In this document: positions 1 to 8,470 of the stretch, piece by piece | How positions within the stretch are numbered: position 1 is the first letter of the stretch | Layout of the letters: every line of letters starts with the position of its first letter | Source: a virus | Virus record (IMG/VR): IMGVR_UViG_3300029319_000004 | Location: 39,017 to 103,016 of that record | Strand: one strand, 5' to 3' | DNA length: 64,000 bases | Notes under the pieces: generated by a model | The model's input: the letters and a program-made list of their open reading frames with translations, nothing else | The model's database searches: none | Told to the model about the DNA's origin: nothing | Translations under genes and position numbers: made by a program

Positions 1-279
1 AACGCAAAAGCTATAATTGGATCACAAGATATACCTTATATCTTTGAAGATAGAGTTAACGAAGAAGATGTTGTTAATGCGCTTGTGCAAGCTTACGAAA
101 ACAAAGATCTTAAAAAAATGGGATCCGATGGACGACAGCATGTTGTTGAAAATTATGGTTTTGATAAGTTTTGCAAATCTTGGGATGGTCTTCTTCGATC
201 CGTTCATGATAGATATGGTTCTTGGGATACGAGAAATCATTATAATAGATGGGAATTTTTAGAGGTTAATAATGACTAA
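1..279 (+). CDS. Glycosyltransferase, C-terminal end only (partial at left edge)
   Basis: The reading frame is open from base 1 and stops at TAA 277-279, so only the last 92 residues are present. The tail reads like the end of a GT-B (GT4-type) glycosyltransferase: a helix around 'ALVQAYENKDLKKMGSDGR' followed by 'ENYGFDKFCKSWDGLL', the usual 'defined by motif ENYsW/F...' C-terminal helix that packs back on the first Rossmann domain. The next gene is also a glycosyltransferase and its ATG overlaps this stop by 8 bp, which suggests translational coupling and a shared pathway. Phages use such enzymes to sugar-modify DNA, capsid or host surface glycans; the substrate cannot be told here. Family assignment is from the C-terminal pattern only, because the catalytic part lies outside the window. 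Confidence 0.6.
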   Translation, partial: NAKAIIGSQDIPYIFEDRVNEEDVVNALVQAYENKDLKKMGSDGRQHVVENYGFDKFCKSWDGLLRSVHDRYGSWDTRNHYNRWEFLEVNND

Positions 280-1528
280 AAAGAAAGTTTTACTAAGATC
301 GCCGCTCTTAACTCAATCCGGCTATGGAGAGCACGGAAGATTTGTTTTAAGATCTCTTCGAACAAGAGAAGATTTTTTTGATATTTATCTTCATGCAACT
401 GACTGGGGCAAGACTAGTTGGCGATGGGAAGATAGCGAAGAAAGAAATTTTATTGATGAGACTCTTCAAAAAACCATGAAATACTCTCATGAACACGAAG
501 GTAAGCCAGAATTCGATGCAACTATCCAAGTTACTATTCCAAATGAATGGGAGCCTGTTGCACCGATTAATATCGGAGTTACTGCCGGAATTGAAACTAC
601 AAAGCCTGCGCCTGTTTGGATTGAGCGTGGTAATTTCATGAACAGAATAATCACTGTCTCAGAACATTCGAAACAAGTTCATGAAAATGCCTCATATGAG
701 GGAGCTAATCGTTTAACAGGCGAAGCAATGGTTTTAAAAAATACAACTGATATTGATGTTGTACACTATCCAGTAAAAACCAGAGATATTGATCCTGTTA
801 ATTTAGAACTTACAACAGATTTTAATTTTCTATCTGTTCAAATGATGGCGCCTAGAAAAAATACTGAACAATTGCTTCATGCTTTTTATCAACAATTTAA
901 AGATGAAGATAATGTTGGTTTTATATTAAAGACTAACATTATGAAAAATTCTATTATTGATCGTCGTGCAACACTTAACAATCTTAAATCAATTTCAAAA
1001 GCTTATCCTGGTGCAAAATGTAAATTATATTTAGTTCATGGATTTATGACAGATAAGGAATTGAACGCCTTATATACTCATCCAAAAGTTAAAGCGTATA
1101 TTACGTCAACGCATGGTGAGGGGTTTGGTTTGCCTCTTTTTGAAGCTGCATATAACGCTTTGCCTGTTATCGCTCCTAATTGGAGCGGTCATGTTGATTT
1201 TCTTTACAAGCCTACCAAACAAAAAAAAGGCAAGGTAAAAAACAAAGCTATGTTTTCAAAAATTAGCTACACTCTTGGATCAGTTAAACAAAAAAAATGG
1301 GCAGAATGGCCAAGCGTTATTGAGCCTGATTCTATGTGGGCTTATCCTGAAATGGGTTCGATTAAGATGTGTATGGATGAAGTATACAAAGACCATGGTC
1401 GTTTTAAAAAACAAGCAAAAACACTTCAGTCATGGATTCTTGATGAATTTACTGAAGAAAAACAATATAATAAAATGATTGAAAGTATTATGAAATGTTT
1501 TGATCAAGAAGGAGAAAACAATGAATGA
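272..1528 (+). CDS. GT-B fold glycosyltransferase (GT4-like)
   Basis: A complete 418-aa protein. The second Rossmann half carries the E-x7-E motif of retaining GT-B enzymes: E283 and E291 in 'HGEGFGLPLFEAAYNALPV', followed by 'APNWSGHVDFL', the nucleotide-sugar binding loop. The N-terminus 'KKVLLRSPLLTQSGYGEHGR' matches the Gly-rich first strand-loop of this fold. The mid-part 'FNFLSVQMMAPRKNTEQLLHAF' is the typical start of the C-terminal domain. The enzyme would transfer a sugar from an activated nucleotide donor; acceptor unknown (DNA base, virion protein or host glycan are all possible). It overlaps the upstream glycosyltransferase by 8 bp and the downstream small gene by 8 bp, so it is probably in one transcript with both. 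Confident of the fold and enzyme class, not of the substrate. Confidence 0.85.
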   Translation: MTKKKVLLRSPLLTQSGYGEHGRFVLRSLRTREDFFDIYLHATDWGKTSWRWEDSEERNFIDETLQKTMKYSHEHEGKPEFDATIQVTIPNEWEPVAPINIGVTAGIETTKPAPVWIERGNFMNRIITVSEHSKQVHENASYEGANRLTGEAMVLKNTTDIDVVHYPVKTRDIDPVNLELTTDFNFLSVQMMAPRKNTEQLLHAFYQQFKDEDNVGFILKTNIMKNSIIDRRATLNNLKSISKAYPGAKCKLYLVHGFMTDKELNALYTHPKVKAYITSTHGEGFGLPLFEAAYNALPVIAPNWSGHVDFLYKPTKQKKGKVKNKAMFSKISYTLGSVKQKKWAEWPSVIEPDSMWAYPEMGSIKMCMDEVYKDHGRFKKQAKTLQSWILDEFTEEKQYNKMIESIMKCFDQEGENNE

Positions 1529-1733
1529 AGTTAAAAGAGAGTTTAAGCTTTCAAATGAAGCTTTGGGAAGTTTAATGATGGCCCTTCAAAAATCTTTATT
1601 AGAACAAAGTGATATTGTTCCAGTGCTTCAAGGATTTAAATTTAGAGCAAGTGAAAATTTTGAGCTTTTTATTATGAATCCTCCAATTGTTAAGTTTGAA
1701 GATGAGGATTCTTATACAGAGAGCGAAGATTAA
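1521..1733 (+). CDS. Small hypothetical protein (70 aa)
   Basis: I place the start at ATG 1521 because an AAGGAG ribosome binding site sits at about 1509-1514, the right distance upstream; an in-frame ATG at 1500 lacks one. The 70-aa product starts 'MNEVKREFKLSNEALGSLMM' and has a short amphipathic helical first half and an acidic tail (EDEDSYTESED). There is no recognisable domain, cysteine motif or membrane segment. It overlaps the glycosyltransferase end by 8 bp and is followed within 2 bp by another small gene, so it is part of the same operon. Function unknown. Confidence 0.6.
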   Translation: MNEVKREFKLSNEALGSLMMALQKSLLEQSDIVPVLQGFKFRASENFELFIMNPPIVKFEDEDSYTESED

Positions 1734-1734
1734 A

Positions 1735-1905
1735 ATGATTGATCTAAATAAGCAAGAGATTTGTGTATTGTCGAATTACTTAAAAAGAAATCTTCGTTAT
1801 TTTTTTGAAAATAATTCTGAAAGACAATTTTGGAATGATGCTTATAACATTGATGAGCTAGAAACAATTCTAAAAAAATTAGAAAATGCCAAAGTACACA
1901 TATAA
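1735..1905 (+). CDS. Small hypothetical protein (56 aa)
   Basis: The frame starts at ATG 1735, one base after the upstream TAA, and ends at 1905 inside the next gene. The 56-aa product (starting MIDLNKQEICVLSNYLKRNL) is predicted helical: a 'Y-L-K-R' helix, an aromatic middle and a final helix 'DELETILKKLENAKVHI'. It resembles the many short helical proteins of unknown role that phages encode. A longer in-frame reading from 1687 would overlap the upstream gene heavily and has no ribosome binding site. Function unknown. Confidence 0.5.
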   Translation: MIDLNKQEICVLSNYLKRNLRYFFENNSERQFWNDAYNIDELETILKKLENAKVHI

Positions 1906-2143
1906 ATGCACTAATTGTCAAGAAGTTATAGCTAGATACCACAGTTTTTCTGAGCGCTTAGTAGACTGTCCAGTGTGCAGTACAGAAGATTGTTTAAAAA
2001 GATTACCTTCAAACTTTTTGACAGATAAGCAAGACGATAAGCCTATCGTAGTAGGAAATATTGTTAAAGAATTTATTAATGAAACAAAAGAAGCGCTTGA
2101 AGAGCAAAAGGAAAATTTAAGAAGTGATTGGAACAACGAGTAG
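1886..2143 (+). CDS. FmdB-like zinc-ribbon protein
   Basis: An 85-aa protein with four cysteines in a zinc-ribbon arrangement: C8-x2-C11 in 'YTYKCTNCQEV' and C28-x2-C31 in 'DCPVCSTEDC'. The start 'MPKYTYKCTNC' and the following 'RYHSFSERLVDCPVC' match the FmdB/CxxC_CxxC_SSSS putative regulatory family found widely in bacteria and phages. The last ~45 residues are charged and helical. It overlaps the previous gene by 20 bp and the next by 20 bp. A nucleic-acid or protein-binding role is likely from the fold, but no specific target is known for this family. Confidence 0.7.
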   Translation: MPKYTYKCTNCQEVIARYHSFSERLVDCPVCSTEDCLKRLPSNFLTDKQDDKPIVVGNIVKEFINETKEALEEQKENLRSDWNNE

Positions 2144-2519
2144 AATATTAATATTTTTATCTGTTATCTTAAATGGAGTTTTGTTGTCATTTCTTTTTGG
2201 ATTGGTGCCTTTCTTATTGTATGTAAGCGCAGTAATAAATCTAATTCTTTTGTGGTATGTAAAAAATGTTTTAAGTCAGACTGAAGCTGTACAAGATAAT
2301 GTTTTAGAGATATTCGAAAAACTAGATGTATTTTCTGAGCACTTAGAGCAAGTTCATGCTATGGAGATGTTTTATGGCGAGCCTATTCTTCAAGATCTCA
2401 TAAATCATTCAAAACAACTAATAAATGATATTGTTGATATTCAGCAGCAGTATTACGATATTGATCAGGGATTGGAAGAGGAATATGACACAGAAGAAGA
2501 CTCGCAGGAAAAAGAGTAA
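2124..2519 (+). CDS. Small membrane protein with cytoplasmic helical tail
   Basis: Starts with GTG at 2124 inside the preceding gene, 131 aa. Residues ~6-48 form one long or two closely spaced hydrophobic segments ('ILIFLSVILNGVLLSFLFGL' and 'VPFLLYVSAVINLILLWYV'), which indicates a membrane hairpin. The remaining ~80 residues are acidic and helical, with a possible short coiled coil ('NVLEIFEKLDVFSEHLEQVH') and a very acidic end. This layout is common in small marine phage proteins that sit beside the late sigma factor gene. The 3' end overlaps the start of the sigma gene. Function unknown; it is not an obvious holin because the soluble tail is longer than the membrane part. Confidence 0.6.
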   Translation: MIGTTSRILIFLSVILNGVLLSFLFGLVPFLLYVSAVINLILLWYVKNVLSQTEAVQDNVLEIFEKLDVFSEHLEQVHAMEMFYGEPILQDLINHSKQLINDIVDIQQQYYDIDQGLEEEYDTEEDSQEKE

Positions 2520-3180
2520 AAATCAGTATTTTACGAAAGTTCATGAAGAGGCGATCATCAAATATGCCCTCACTGATAGTCGTGCTATAAGATCAGAACT
2601 GTATGTTACATTGATAGGTCCAGCTTTTGATGAGCTTGTTGACAAAATAGTGTTTACTTACAAGTTTACAAATTTACCAAACATAGATTATCTTAAGGAC
2701 GATTGCAAAATTTGGCTTATGACTATTTTGGATAAATATGACCCTAATAGAAAATCAAAAGCTTTTTCTTATTTTAGCGTGATCACAAAAAATTGGTTTA
2801 TTCATAAAGTAAAACAAAACTCTAAGCAGCTAAAAAGAGATGTTAACTTAGATGATGCTGATAAAGATATAGAAAACTCCCTTGTAACTTATAATGGTTA
2901 TGAAAACAACAGAGAAAATTTTGAGTTCTGGTCTCATCTTTTTGGAGAAATAGAGCAGTGGGAAAAGCTAAAACTAAAAGACAATGAAAAAAAAGTTTTA
3001 GACGCTATTAAGATTTTGTTCGATAGTATTGATGAGATAGAAATTTTCAATAAAAAAGCTATTTACTTGTACATGAGAGAGATAACTGGTTTAAACACTA
3101 AGCAGATAGTTAGTAATTTGAACAGGATAAGAAAAAGATATAGGGCGTTTAAAAAAGAATGGGAAAAGGGAAACATATAA
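2485..3180 (+). CDS. Late-transcription sigma factor, T4 gp55-like
   Basis: A 231-aa protein. I choose ATG 2485 because AGAGGA lies directly upstream; an in-frame ATG at 2425 would add 20 residues inside the upstream gene. The diagnostic part is 'LDKYDPNRKSKAFSYF' followed by 'SVITKNWFIHKVKQ'. This corresponds to sigma-70 region 2, where T4 gp55 has an equivalent D-x-x-K-x-x-x-x-A-Y-x-T-x-A-x-x-x-F stretch. Downstream is a charged linker and a helical C-terminus ending 'NLNRIRKRYRAFKKEW', a basic helix that could serve region-4-like or clamp contacts. The protein would redirect host RNA polymerase to late promoters of the structural genes. It overlaps the next gene by 22 bp. Family-level assignment is from pattern, not alignment. 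Confidence 0.65.
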   Translation: MTQKKTRRKKSKNQYFTKVHEEAIIKYALTDSRAIRSELYVTLIGPAFDELVDKIVFTYKFTNLPNIDYLKDDCKIWLMTILDKYDPNRKSKAFSYFSVITKNWFIHKVKQNSKQLKRDVNLDDADKDIENSLVTYNGYENNRENFEFWSHLFGEIEQWEKLKLKDNEKKVLDAIKILFDSIDEIEIFNKKAIYLYMREITGLNTKQIVSNLNRIRKRYRAFKKEWEKGNI

Positions 3181-3458
3181 CTTCTGAAGAGTTTGTTAAC
3201 AAGGCTATAGAGAATATTGAAAATGACAGAGCTTTAGCCACCGACTTACTGATACACCTAACAAGCTATATGAAGGCTTCCGAAGAACGACACTCTAGTT
3301 GTGGAGTTGTCGCTGCTAAATACCTTGAAACTTTACAAAGATCAAACGAACAACTAGTTAAGCTAGCTTCTTTACTCAACAGGAAAGAAACATCGCCTAA
3401 AGCTGGGTTGTCGACAATGGAAAAATCAGATATCTACGACTTAATAAATAAGGAGTAG
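3159..3458 (+). CDS. Hypothetical protein next to late sigma factor (99 aa)
   Basis: Starts at ATG 3159, 22 bp inside the end of the sigma-factor gene, and stops at TAG 3456-3458. The 99-aa product is mostly helical ('TSEEFVNKAIENIENDRALA', then 'SYMKASEERHSSCGVVAAKY'), has no membrane segment and no motif I recognise. Because it follows the gp55-like gene and is about the size of T4 gp33 (the late co-activator), a role in late transcription is conceivable, but there is no visible sequence signature to support it. The neighbouring ribosome binding site AAGGAG for the next gene lies in its last codons. Confidence 0.55.
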   Translation: MGKGKHITSEEFVNKAIENIENDRALATDLLIHLTSYMKASEERHSSCGVVAAKYLETLQRSNEQLVKLASLLNRKETSPKAGLSTMEKSDIYDLINKE

Positions 3459-3460
3459 TA

Positions 3461-6400
3461 ATGACTGAAAAAAAAATTACAACAATATCTGATCCATGGG
3501 CGTCGTGGAAAGCGTATGATGATTCTGAGCTTTGTCCAGAATCATCCACAATTGATGAGTATATTGGAGATGACGTAAGTCTGTATGAGCAGCTGCAGCA
3601 GTTAAATAGCGATAAATACACCTCCAATAATACTAGTTCCGGTAGGTCCACCAGCTATTCTCAGGGTGTTGTTATCTCTGTTCTTTCTGGTAAGCATGCT
3701 AACAACGATGCTTCAACGCTTGGAAGAGAAACAGGCGCATTAAACGTTCGTGGTACTCGTCCTGTGCACGAAGAGGTTTCTGTGTTAGAGGGCAAAGCTC
3801 CAGCCCTCAGGGTTAAAGTTAAGTTGTTTTGTGAGCATCAGCATTTACCATGGCCGGAAGATGATAAAGATATAAAAACTATAGATCAATACCCAGAAGC
3901 TGTTGCATTTGATGCCAGCATTGACGAAAAAGCTGTGGTAGCACCAGGCAGTGCAATATGGGTAGCATTATACAATTCAGATGATGTTCACAGTGGGATT
4001 ATAGGTGTGATAGTCAATGCGCTTGATGCGAACAAACCATCGGTTTCTACCGTAGACATTTCACCAAAAGACGGATTTAAACCAAAGTGTACCTCACCAT
4101 TAAACATTTCTGATGGTGGACAGAACTATGTTGCAGATACAGTTTCTATTTTAGACAATGGACCATTAGTTCGTAGAGTTAAGAAAAAAATTCCTCTGGG
4201 AGTTTTTGGAAATGGAACAGCCCAAACTAAATCTCATTTTGTTGCTAGTCTTTTAAACTCTGATCCATCAACAGTTCAAAATTTAGAGGGACCAGCAGAT
4301 TCTTTTAAAAATGCTTTTATATGGGTTGGCCATCTTAAGAACAATGGATATTTAGACCATGTAGATAGGCCATCAACAATAGGCAGAGAAACTATCATTT
4401 ATGCACCAAAGTATTTTACTACTGCCCATCCGTATGAAATTATATATTATTTACATGATAGATCAGGATTTGGATTTTGCTGGGTTGACGGTCCAAAAAC
4501 TACAGTTGAGCAAGCTATAGCAAATGCCTCACTAGAAGGAAATGACTTCTCACAGATCATAGGTCCAGCTATAAAAAACCTTAGTTTACTAGGTAGAAAT
4601 TTTATATTGGTTATACCCGAAATGATGCACTCTAGAGGTTACGGAACACCAATTGCAGATGCGTCAAGGATACAAAAATATACTCTTGGACAGGATGTTG
4701 GAAAAGGAAGTGTTGCACAATTTGATTTAGTGCAAAGAGTAAACCCAGAAGTTAGTGGTAACGAGGCAGCTCTAGCATCTTTACGCGCTAATTTACAACA
4801 AAAATCTTATAATCAAGGTGGAAAAACTCTTGCGTCAATAAATCGATTTGTAGAAAGACAATATTCTACTTTTGATAATTCTTATACTGGAGGTAACTTT
4901 TTTAATTTTGATGCAGAGGTGCAAAGCACAATTCAAGCTTACTTAGGAAATGATTTAGGAACTCCAAATATAACAATTGTAGCTGACGGACTATCTTCTG
5001 TAACTTTAGCAGCAATGTCAATTGCGCCTGAAAATGGTCTACCAGGTTTAAGCAGTGTTGCGAATCTAAAAAGAATTAATTATATTACTGCTGAGGAAGA
5101 TTTTGGATTATATTCTCCTACTTTTAGTAGTTTTCCATCTATTGCATTATTTGAAAATTTAGTTTCTGGCATATCTGATATGGAATTTAATTACGTTACA
5201 AAATATTCTGCCACTCTAAAGAATAATTTATTTTTTAGTCATGTAAATTTAGATGGACACTTTAGAACAATGTTTAAGCCTGGATCAAATGGTCGAATAT
5301 TTTCTAAGCCGGCTTCTGTTGGCGGTGGAACAGCAGATACAGGAATTTGTTTGCATCTGTCGTCAAACAAAAGTTTGTATGGGCTTACAATCCACAATGA
5401 ATCAACAATTAATACAGAATTATTAAGAATGCAGAAGCCTAGTTTAAGTAAGGTTTTACAATCAGAAATTCCAAATCACGCTGCACAACTAAGCACAAAG
5501 CCCTCTGTAGCCGCGATGCTTGAAGCAGAGTCAAAAATTAACAGCTTGAATGGAAAAAATGAATTTTTTAACGGTTTTTTGTTTGATTTTGTCAATAGTT
5601 CATCCGGAGGCCTTACGGCTTCTAGTCAAGTGTGTCTTAACCCAGATTGGAAAATATTTTGTCGTGCAGAGGACCCAACAACACCTGACGAAGCAAAGTT
5701 TGTAAACATGGAGGAGGGAAGCAGACTTCAAACAATGTACAGTGATTGGTACGAAAATTACAAAGAAATTGTAAAACAAGAAATGATACAAGAAGCACTT
5801 GTAGAAGTTGCGCACATAAACAGAAATCTTAATCTTTTAGATCAATCTTTTGTAGATGTTGGAAAAATGATAGAAGATTTTAAAAAGTCACAAAAAAATT
5901 ATGATGCCTTAGCAGATTATTATTCAACATTTAGATTTTCAGATTGGGATCCATCTGTGGACGCTACAAACACTAATGCAGAGTCAATTTTAAGATCTGA
6001 CATAAGAAATTTTCATATGGTAGAGGTGCTTGAGTTAAAAAGAAAAAAACTACAGGAAATTTACGATCAATACACTTCTGCTCAAATATCTTCTTTCTCT
6101 GACCCTGATTGTGCAACTCCTGCAACTTCGCTTGGGTTGTTGAAAAATAACAATATTTCTGGATCTCAAACATCAAATGCCTTTATTGAGTGCGGTAGGC
6201 TAAGATTGTCAAATCCTGCTCCATCCTCTTACGCAGAATTGTCTAATTATATACCCTTTTATCCAACAAAACAAGATTTTGTTGATCTTAAAAAAAATGA
6301 TATTCAACAAGTTGAGGGCTATAAACTACTAGGTTTTAAGTATTTAACAAGGAAAGCTAACAGCAAGATAAGTTACCTAAACTCAGCTCAAACAGGCACA

Positions 6401-7150
6401 AAAGTGTGGCAGTGTATTGTTCCTATAATTGAAAAAAGTTGGGAAAATGCATGTGTTATATCAAAATATATTCCTTTTAGAGCTGCTTTTGGTTTTAGAG
6501 CAGATCCAACACCAAATTTAAAAGATAGCTTATCTTTACATAATTTAGGACTTGCTATCGATGTTGATCCTGCCCTTAGTCCATCAGGGAATGATAAGAC
6601 ATCTGGTATTTTTACTAACTCTTGGAAGCTTGGAATCGGAGGAAATTATGAAATTGACCAGCTTGGAATATTTTCAGAAAGGTTTTTTGATTTGAAAAAT
6701 AATGTTTATAAATCTTCTATTTTTACCGGAGAGACATTAATTACTACTGATGATTGGGATAGTGCTTATGGTGCTCATCGCGATAAAAGTATTGGTGATT
6801 ATTTAACTGGAATGCATAAAGGAAATGTTGTTTGCCCACTAGAATCAAATCCTCTTCTGTGGGTATTAGTTTTTTGCGAAACATCCGGAATGAAATGGTG
6901 TAATTCAACTTTTATGAGAAAAAGATATCGAGGGGGGCAGAGATGGTCTCCACTAGAATTAAAAAAAATTGATAGAATTTTTGGTATCAATAATGTTGTT
7001 AGAAGAGTTGAAGCTATATCACACCGATCAACAAAAGGAGAAGCTCTAAACAACCACATGCAATTTCAATGGTGGAGCAATCGTTCCACAATAAAATTTG
7101 ACGAAATAAGACAAGCAGAAGAGATAAATGGAGTTCAGGGTAAGCCCTAA
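3461..7150 (+). CDS. Tail spike/lysin: OB-fold-like N-terminus and peptidase M15 C-terminus
   Basis: A 1229-aa protein with three readable parts. Residues ~65-190 look like the OB domain of gp5/VgrG-type spikes: 'LRVKVKLFCEHQHLPWPEDD' followed by 'VVAPGSAIWVALYNSDDVHS' and 'GIIGVIVNA'. Residues ~320-560 have an alpha/beta-hydrolase-like order ('EIIYYLHDRSGFG', 'NFILVIPEMMHSRGYG', then 'ITIVADGLSSVTLAAMS' at the nucleophile-elbow position), but the G-x-S-x-G is imperfect, so activity is doubtful. The C-terminal ~220 residues carry peptidase M15 (VanY/endolysin type) ligands: 'SLHNLGLAIDVDP' with H1027-x6-D1034 and a later 'NNHMQFQWW' with H1199. M15 enzymes cut peptidoglycan stem peptides. The gene has AAGGAG just upstream and heads the baseplate block. 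The M15 assignment is the strongest part; the OB and hydrolase readings are inference. Confidence 0.7.
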   Translation: MTEKKITTISDPWASWKAYDDSELCPESSTIDEYIGDDVSLYEQLQQLNSDKYTSNNTSSGRSTSYSQGVVISVLSGKHANNDASTLGRETGALNVRGTRPVHEEVSVLEGKAPALRVKVKLFCEHQHLPWPEDDKDIKTIDQYPEAVAFDASIDEKAVVAPGSAIWVALYNSDDVHSGIIGVIVNALDANKPSVSTVDISPKDGFKPKCTSPLNISDGGQNYVADTVSILDNGPLVRRVKKKIPLGVFGNGTAQTKSHFVASLLNSDPSTVQNLEGPADSFKNAFIWVGHLKNNGYLDHVDRPSTIGRETIIYAPKYFTTAHPYEIIYYLHDRSGFGFCWVDGPKTTVEQAIANASLEGNDFSQIIGPAIKNLSLLGRNFILVIPEMMHSRGYGTPIADASRIQKYTLGQDVGKGSVAQFDLVQRVNPEVSGNEAALASLRANLQQKSYNQGGKTLASINRFVERQYSTFDNSYTGGNFFNFDAEVQSTIQAYLGNDLGTPNITIVADGLSSVTLAAMSIAPENGLPGLSSVANLKRINYITAEEDFGLYSPTFSSFPSIALFENLVSGISDMEFNYVTKYSATLKNNLFFSHVNLDGHFRTMFKPGSNGRIFSKPASVGGGTADTGICLHLSSNKSLYGLTIHNESTINTELLRMQKPSLSKVLQSEIPNHAAQLSTKPSVAAMLEAESKINSLNGKNEFFNGFLFDFVNSSSGGLTASSQVCLNPDWKIFCRAEDPTTPDEAKFVNMEEGSRLQTMYSDWYENYKEIVKQEMIQEALVEVAHINRNLNLLDQSFVDVGKMIEDFKKSQKNYDALADYYSTFRFSDWDPSVDATNTNAESILRSDIRNFHMVEVLELKRKKLQEIYDQYTSAQISSFSDPDCATPATSLGLLKNNNISGSQTSNAFIECGRLRLSNPAPSSYAELSNYIPFYPTKQDFVDLKKNDIQQVEGYKLLGFKYLTRKANSKISYLNSAQTGTKVWQCIVPIIEKSWENACVISKYIPFRAAFGFRADPTPNLKDSLSLHNLGLAIDVDPALSPSGNDKTSGIFTNSWKLGIGGNYEIDQLGIFSERFFDLKNNVYKSSIFTGETLITTDDWDSAYGAHRDKSIGDYLTGMHKGNVVCPLESNPLLWVLVFCETSGMKWCNSTFMRKRYRGGQRWSPLELKKIDRIFGINNVVRRVEAISHRSTKGEALNNHMQFQWWSNRSTIKFDEIRQAEEINGVQGKP

Positions 7151-7166
7151 CGCAGAGGTTACATAA

Positions 7167-8465
7167 GTGTCATTAGATATTAAAACAAGAGAATATAGTA
7201 CATCTGTTAATGGTGATCTAAAAAAAGTTCATAGCGTGTCTGTCGTTGGCCCAGCAGGCCCAATCAAAACACTACAAACACAAGATGTCAAAGAAGCTAA
7301 TGATTTTGTATTAAAATCTCTGGATGAATATCCTAATGCAACAATAAATGGGGAAAATACAGATGAGTCTCCTTTTACTTCTGATGCGCCTGCGTTTAAG
7401 CCCTCCAAGAAAATAAATGAAGATCCTCCAGGGCTGGCAAGTAGTGGCACAGCAATCAGTAACAAAGCTCCTACCCCTAATCTCAATAATCTTTCTAGTC
7501 GCTTGCCGCAAATAAGAAAATCTTCAAAGAAAAAAGCAGTTGATTTAAGTGGTTTGTCTGTTGAAAAACAAAGAATTTATAAACAAAGTTCTAAACAAGA
7601 GCGCATAGATCGTGGTCTTATTGGTCCTTTTTGCGGAGAAACTATGGAGGCTGTGCCTAATAGGATAACAACAAAAGGAGAAAAAATTATTGGTAAATCA
7701 CCAACTAGTCCAGCTTTTATTGTTTGTGGTCGTGATCGTCCAAGATCCACAGCTAGTGGATATGGCGGTAAAGGCCACACTCAATCTAGTTGTATTGATT
7801 TGGTTGCTGGTCTGGGAGGCTATAAGCCAAAGCAAGTTGATTCTAGCGATAATCCAGTCTATACAGATCCAGATATGTTTATGGACGCTGCAAGAGTTTA
7901 CATATCTCAAAAAACAGATGTGGATGAAAATTTTGCAATCGGAAAAAAAGAAACATATTTTAGATCTAAAGCGAAATCTGCAATTGCTGTGAAGGCAGAT
8001 CATGTGAGAATTATTGGAAGAGAAAGTTTAAAATTAGTTACTTATACTGATAGAATGAATTCTCAAGGGGGAGAAATAAGATCTTGGTCTGGAATTGAAT
8101 TAATGGCGAATAACGATGAAGACGGTCTTCAACCAATACCCCGTGGCGACAATCTAGCACTGGGATTAAGAAAACTTAGTGTTAATGTGGAAAAATTAGC
8201 AAAAATTTTAAGTGGATTTATTGAATACCAAGGGGTATATAACGAACAGGTTGCTGAACATACACACGTTGCTCCTTTCTTTGCAAAGCCCACGCTTCCA
8301 GACCCTAACATTATTAAAGCCGGCTTGCAACAAAGCACTAATGCTTTTTCAAAAAGTCAAATGAGCATATTAAAAATTTTAACAAATTTAGCCGGCTTTA
8401 GACACAATTTTCTTGTTGAGAGCGGCAAGAGTTATATTAATAGTAGATACAACAAGGTTAATTAA
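7167..8465 (+). CDS. Baseplate spike-associated structural protein
   Basis: A 432-aa protein starting at GTG 7167, 17 bp after the spike/lysin gene, with AGAGG upstream. Residues ~180-215 hold a conserved-looking Gly-rich motif, 'IVCGRDRPRSTASGYGGKGH' followed by 'TQSSCIDLVAG'. Residues ~265-290 ('KSAIAVKADHVRIIGRESLK') read like one strand-turn of the intertwined beta structure at the tip of gp5/gp45-type spikes. A later 'EHTHVAPFF' may be a metal-binding tip. The first 140 residues are low in structure and rich in Ser, Pro and Lys. With its position between a probable lysin and the giant baseplate protein, I read it as a spike or hub component; it could also be a separate hub adaptor. Confidence 0.55.
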   Translation: MSLDIKTREYSTSVNGDLKKVHSVSVVGPAGPIKTLQTQDVKEANDFVLKSLDEYPNATINGENTDESPFTSDAPAFKPSKKINEDPPGLASSGTAISNKAPTPNLNNLSSRLPQIRKSSKKKAVDLSGLSVEKQRIYKQSSKQERIDRGLIGPFCGETMEAVPNRITTKGEKIIGKSPTSPAFIVCGRDRPRSTASGYGGKGHTQSSCIDLVAGLGGYKPKQVDSSDNPVYTDPDMFMDAARVYISQKTDVDENFAIGKKETYFRSKAKSAIAVKADHVRIIGRESLKLVTYTDRMNSQGGEIRSWSGIELMANNDEDGLQPIPRGDNLALGLRKLSVNVEKLAKILSGFIEYQGVYNEQVAEHTHVAPFFAKPTLPDPNIIKAGLQQSTNAFSKSQMSILKILTNLAGFRHNFLVESGKSYINSRYNKVN

Positions 8466-8470
8466 AATAC

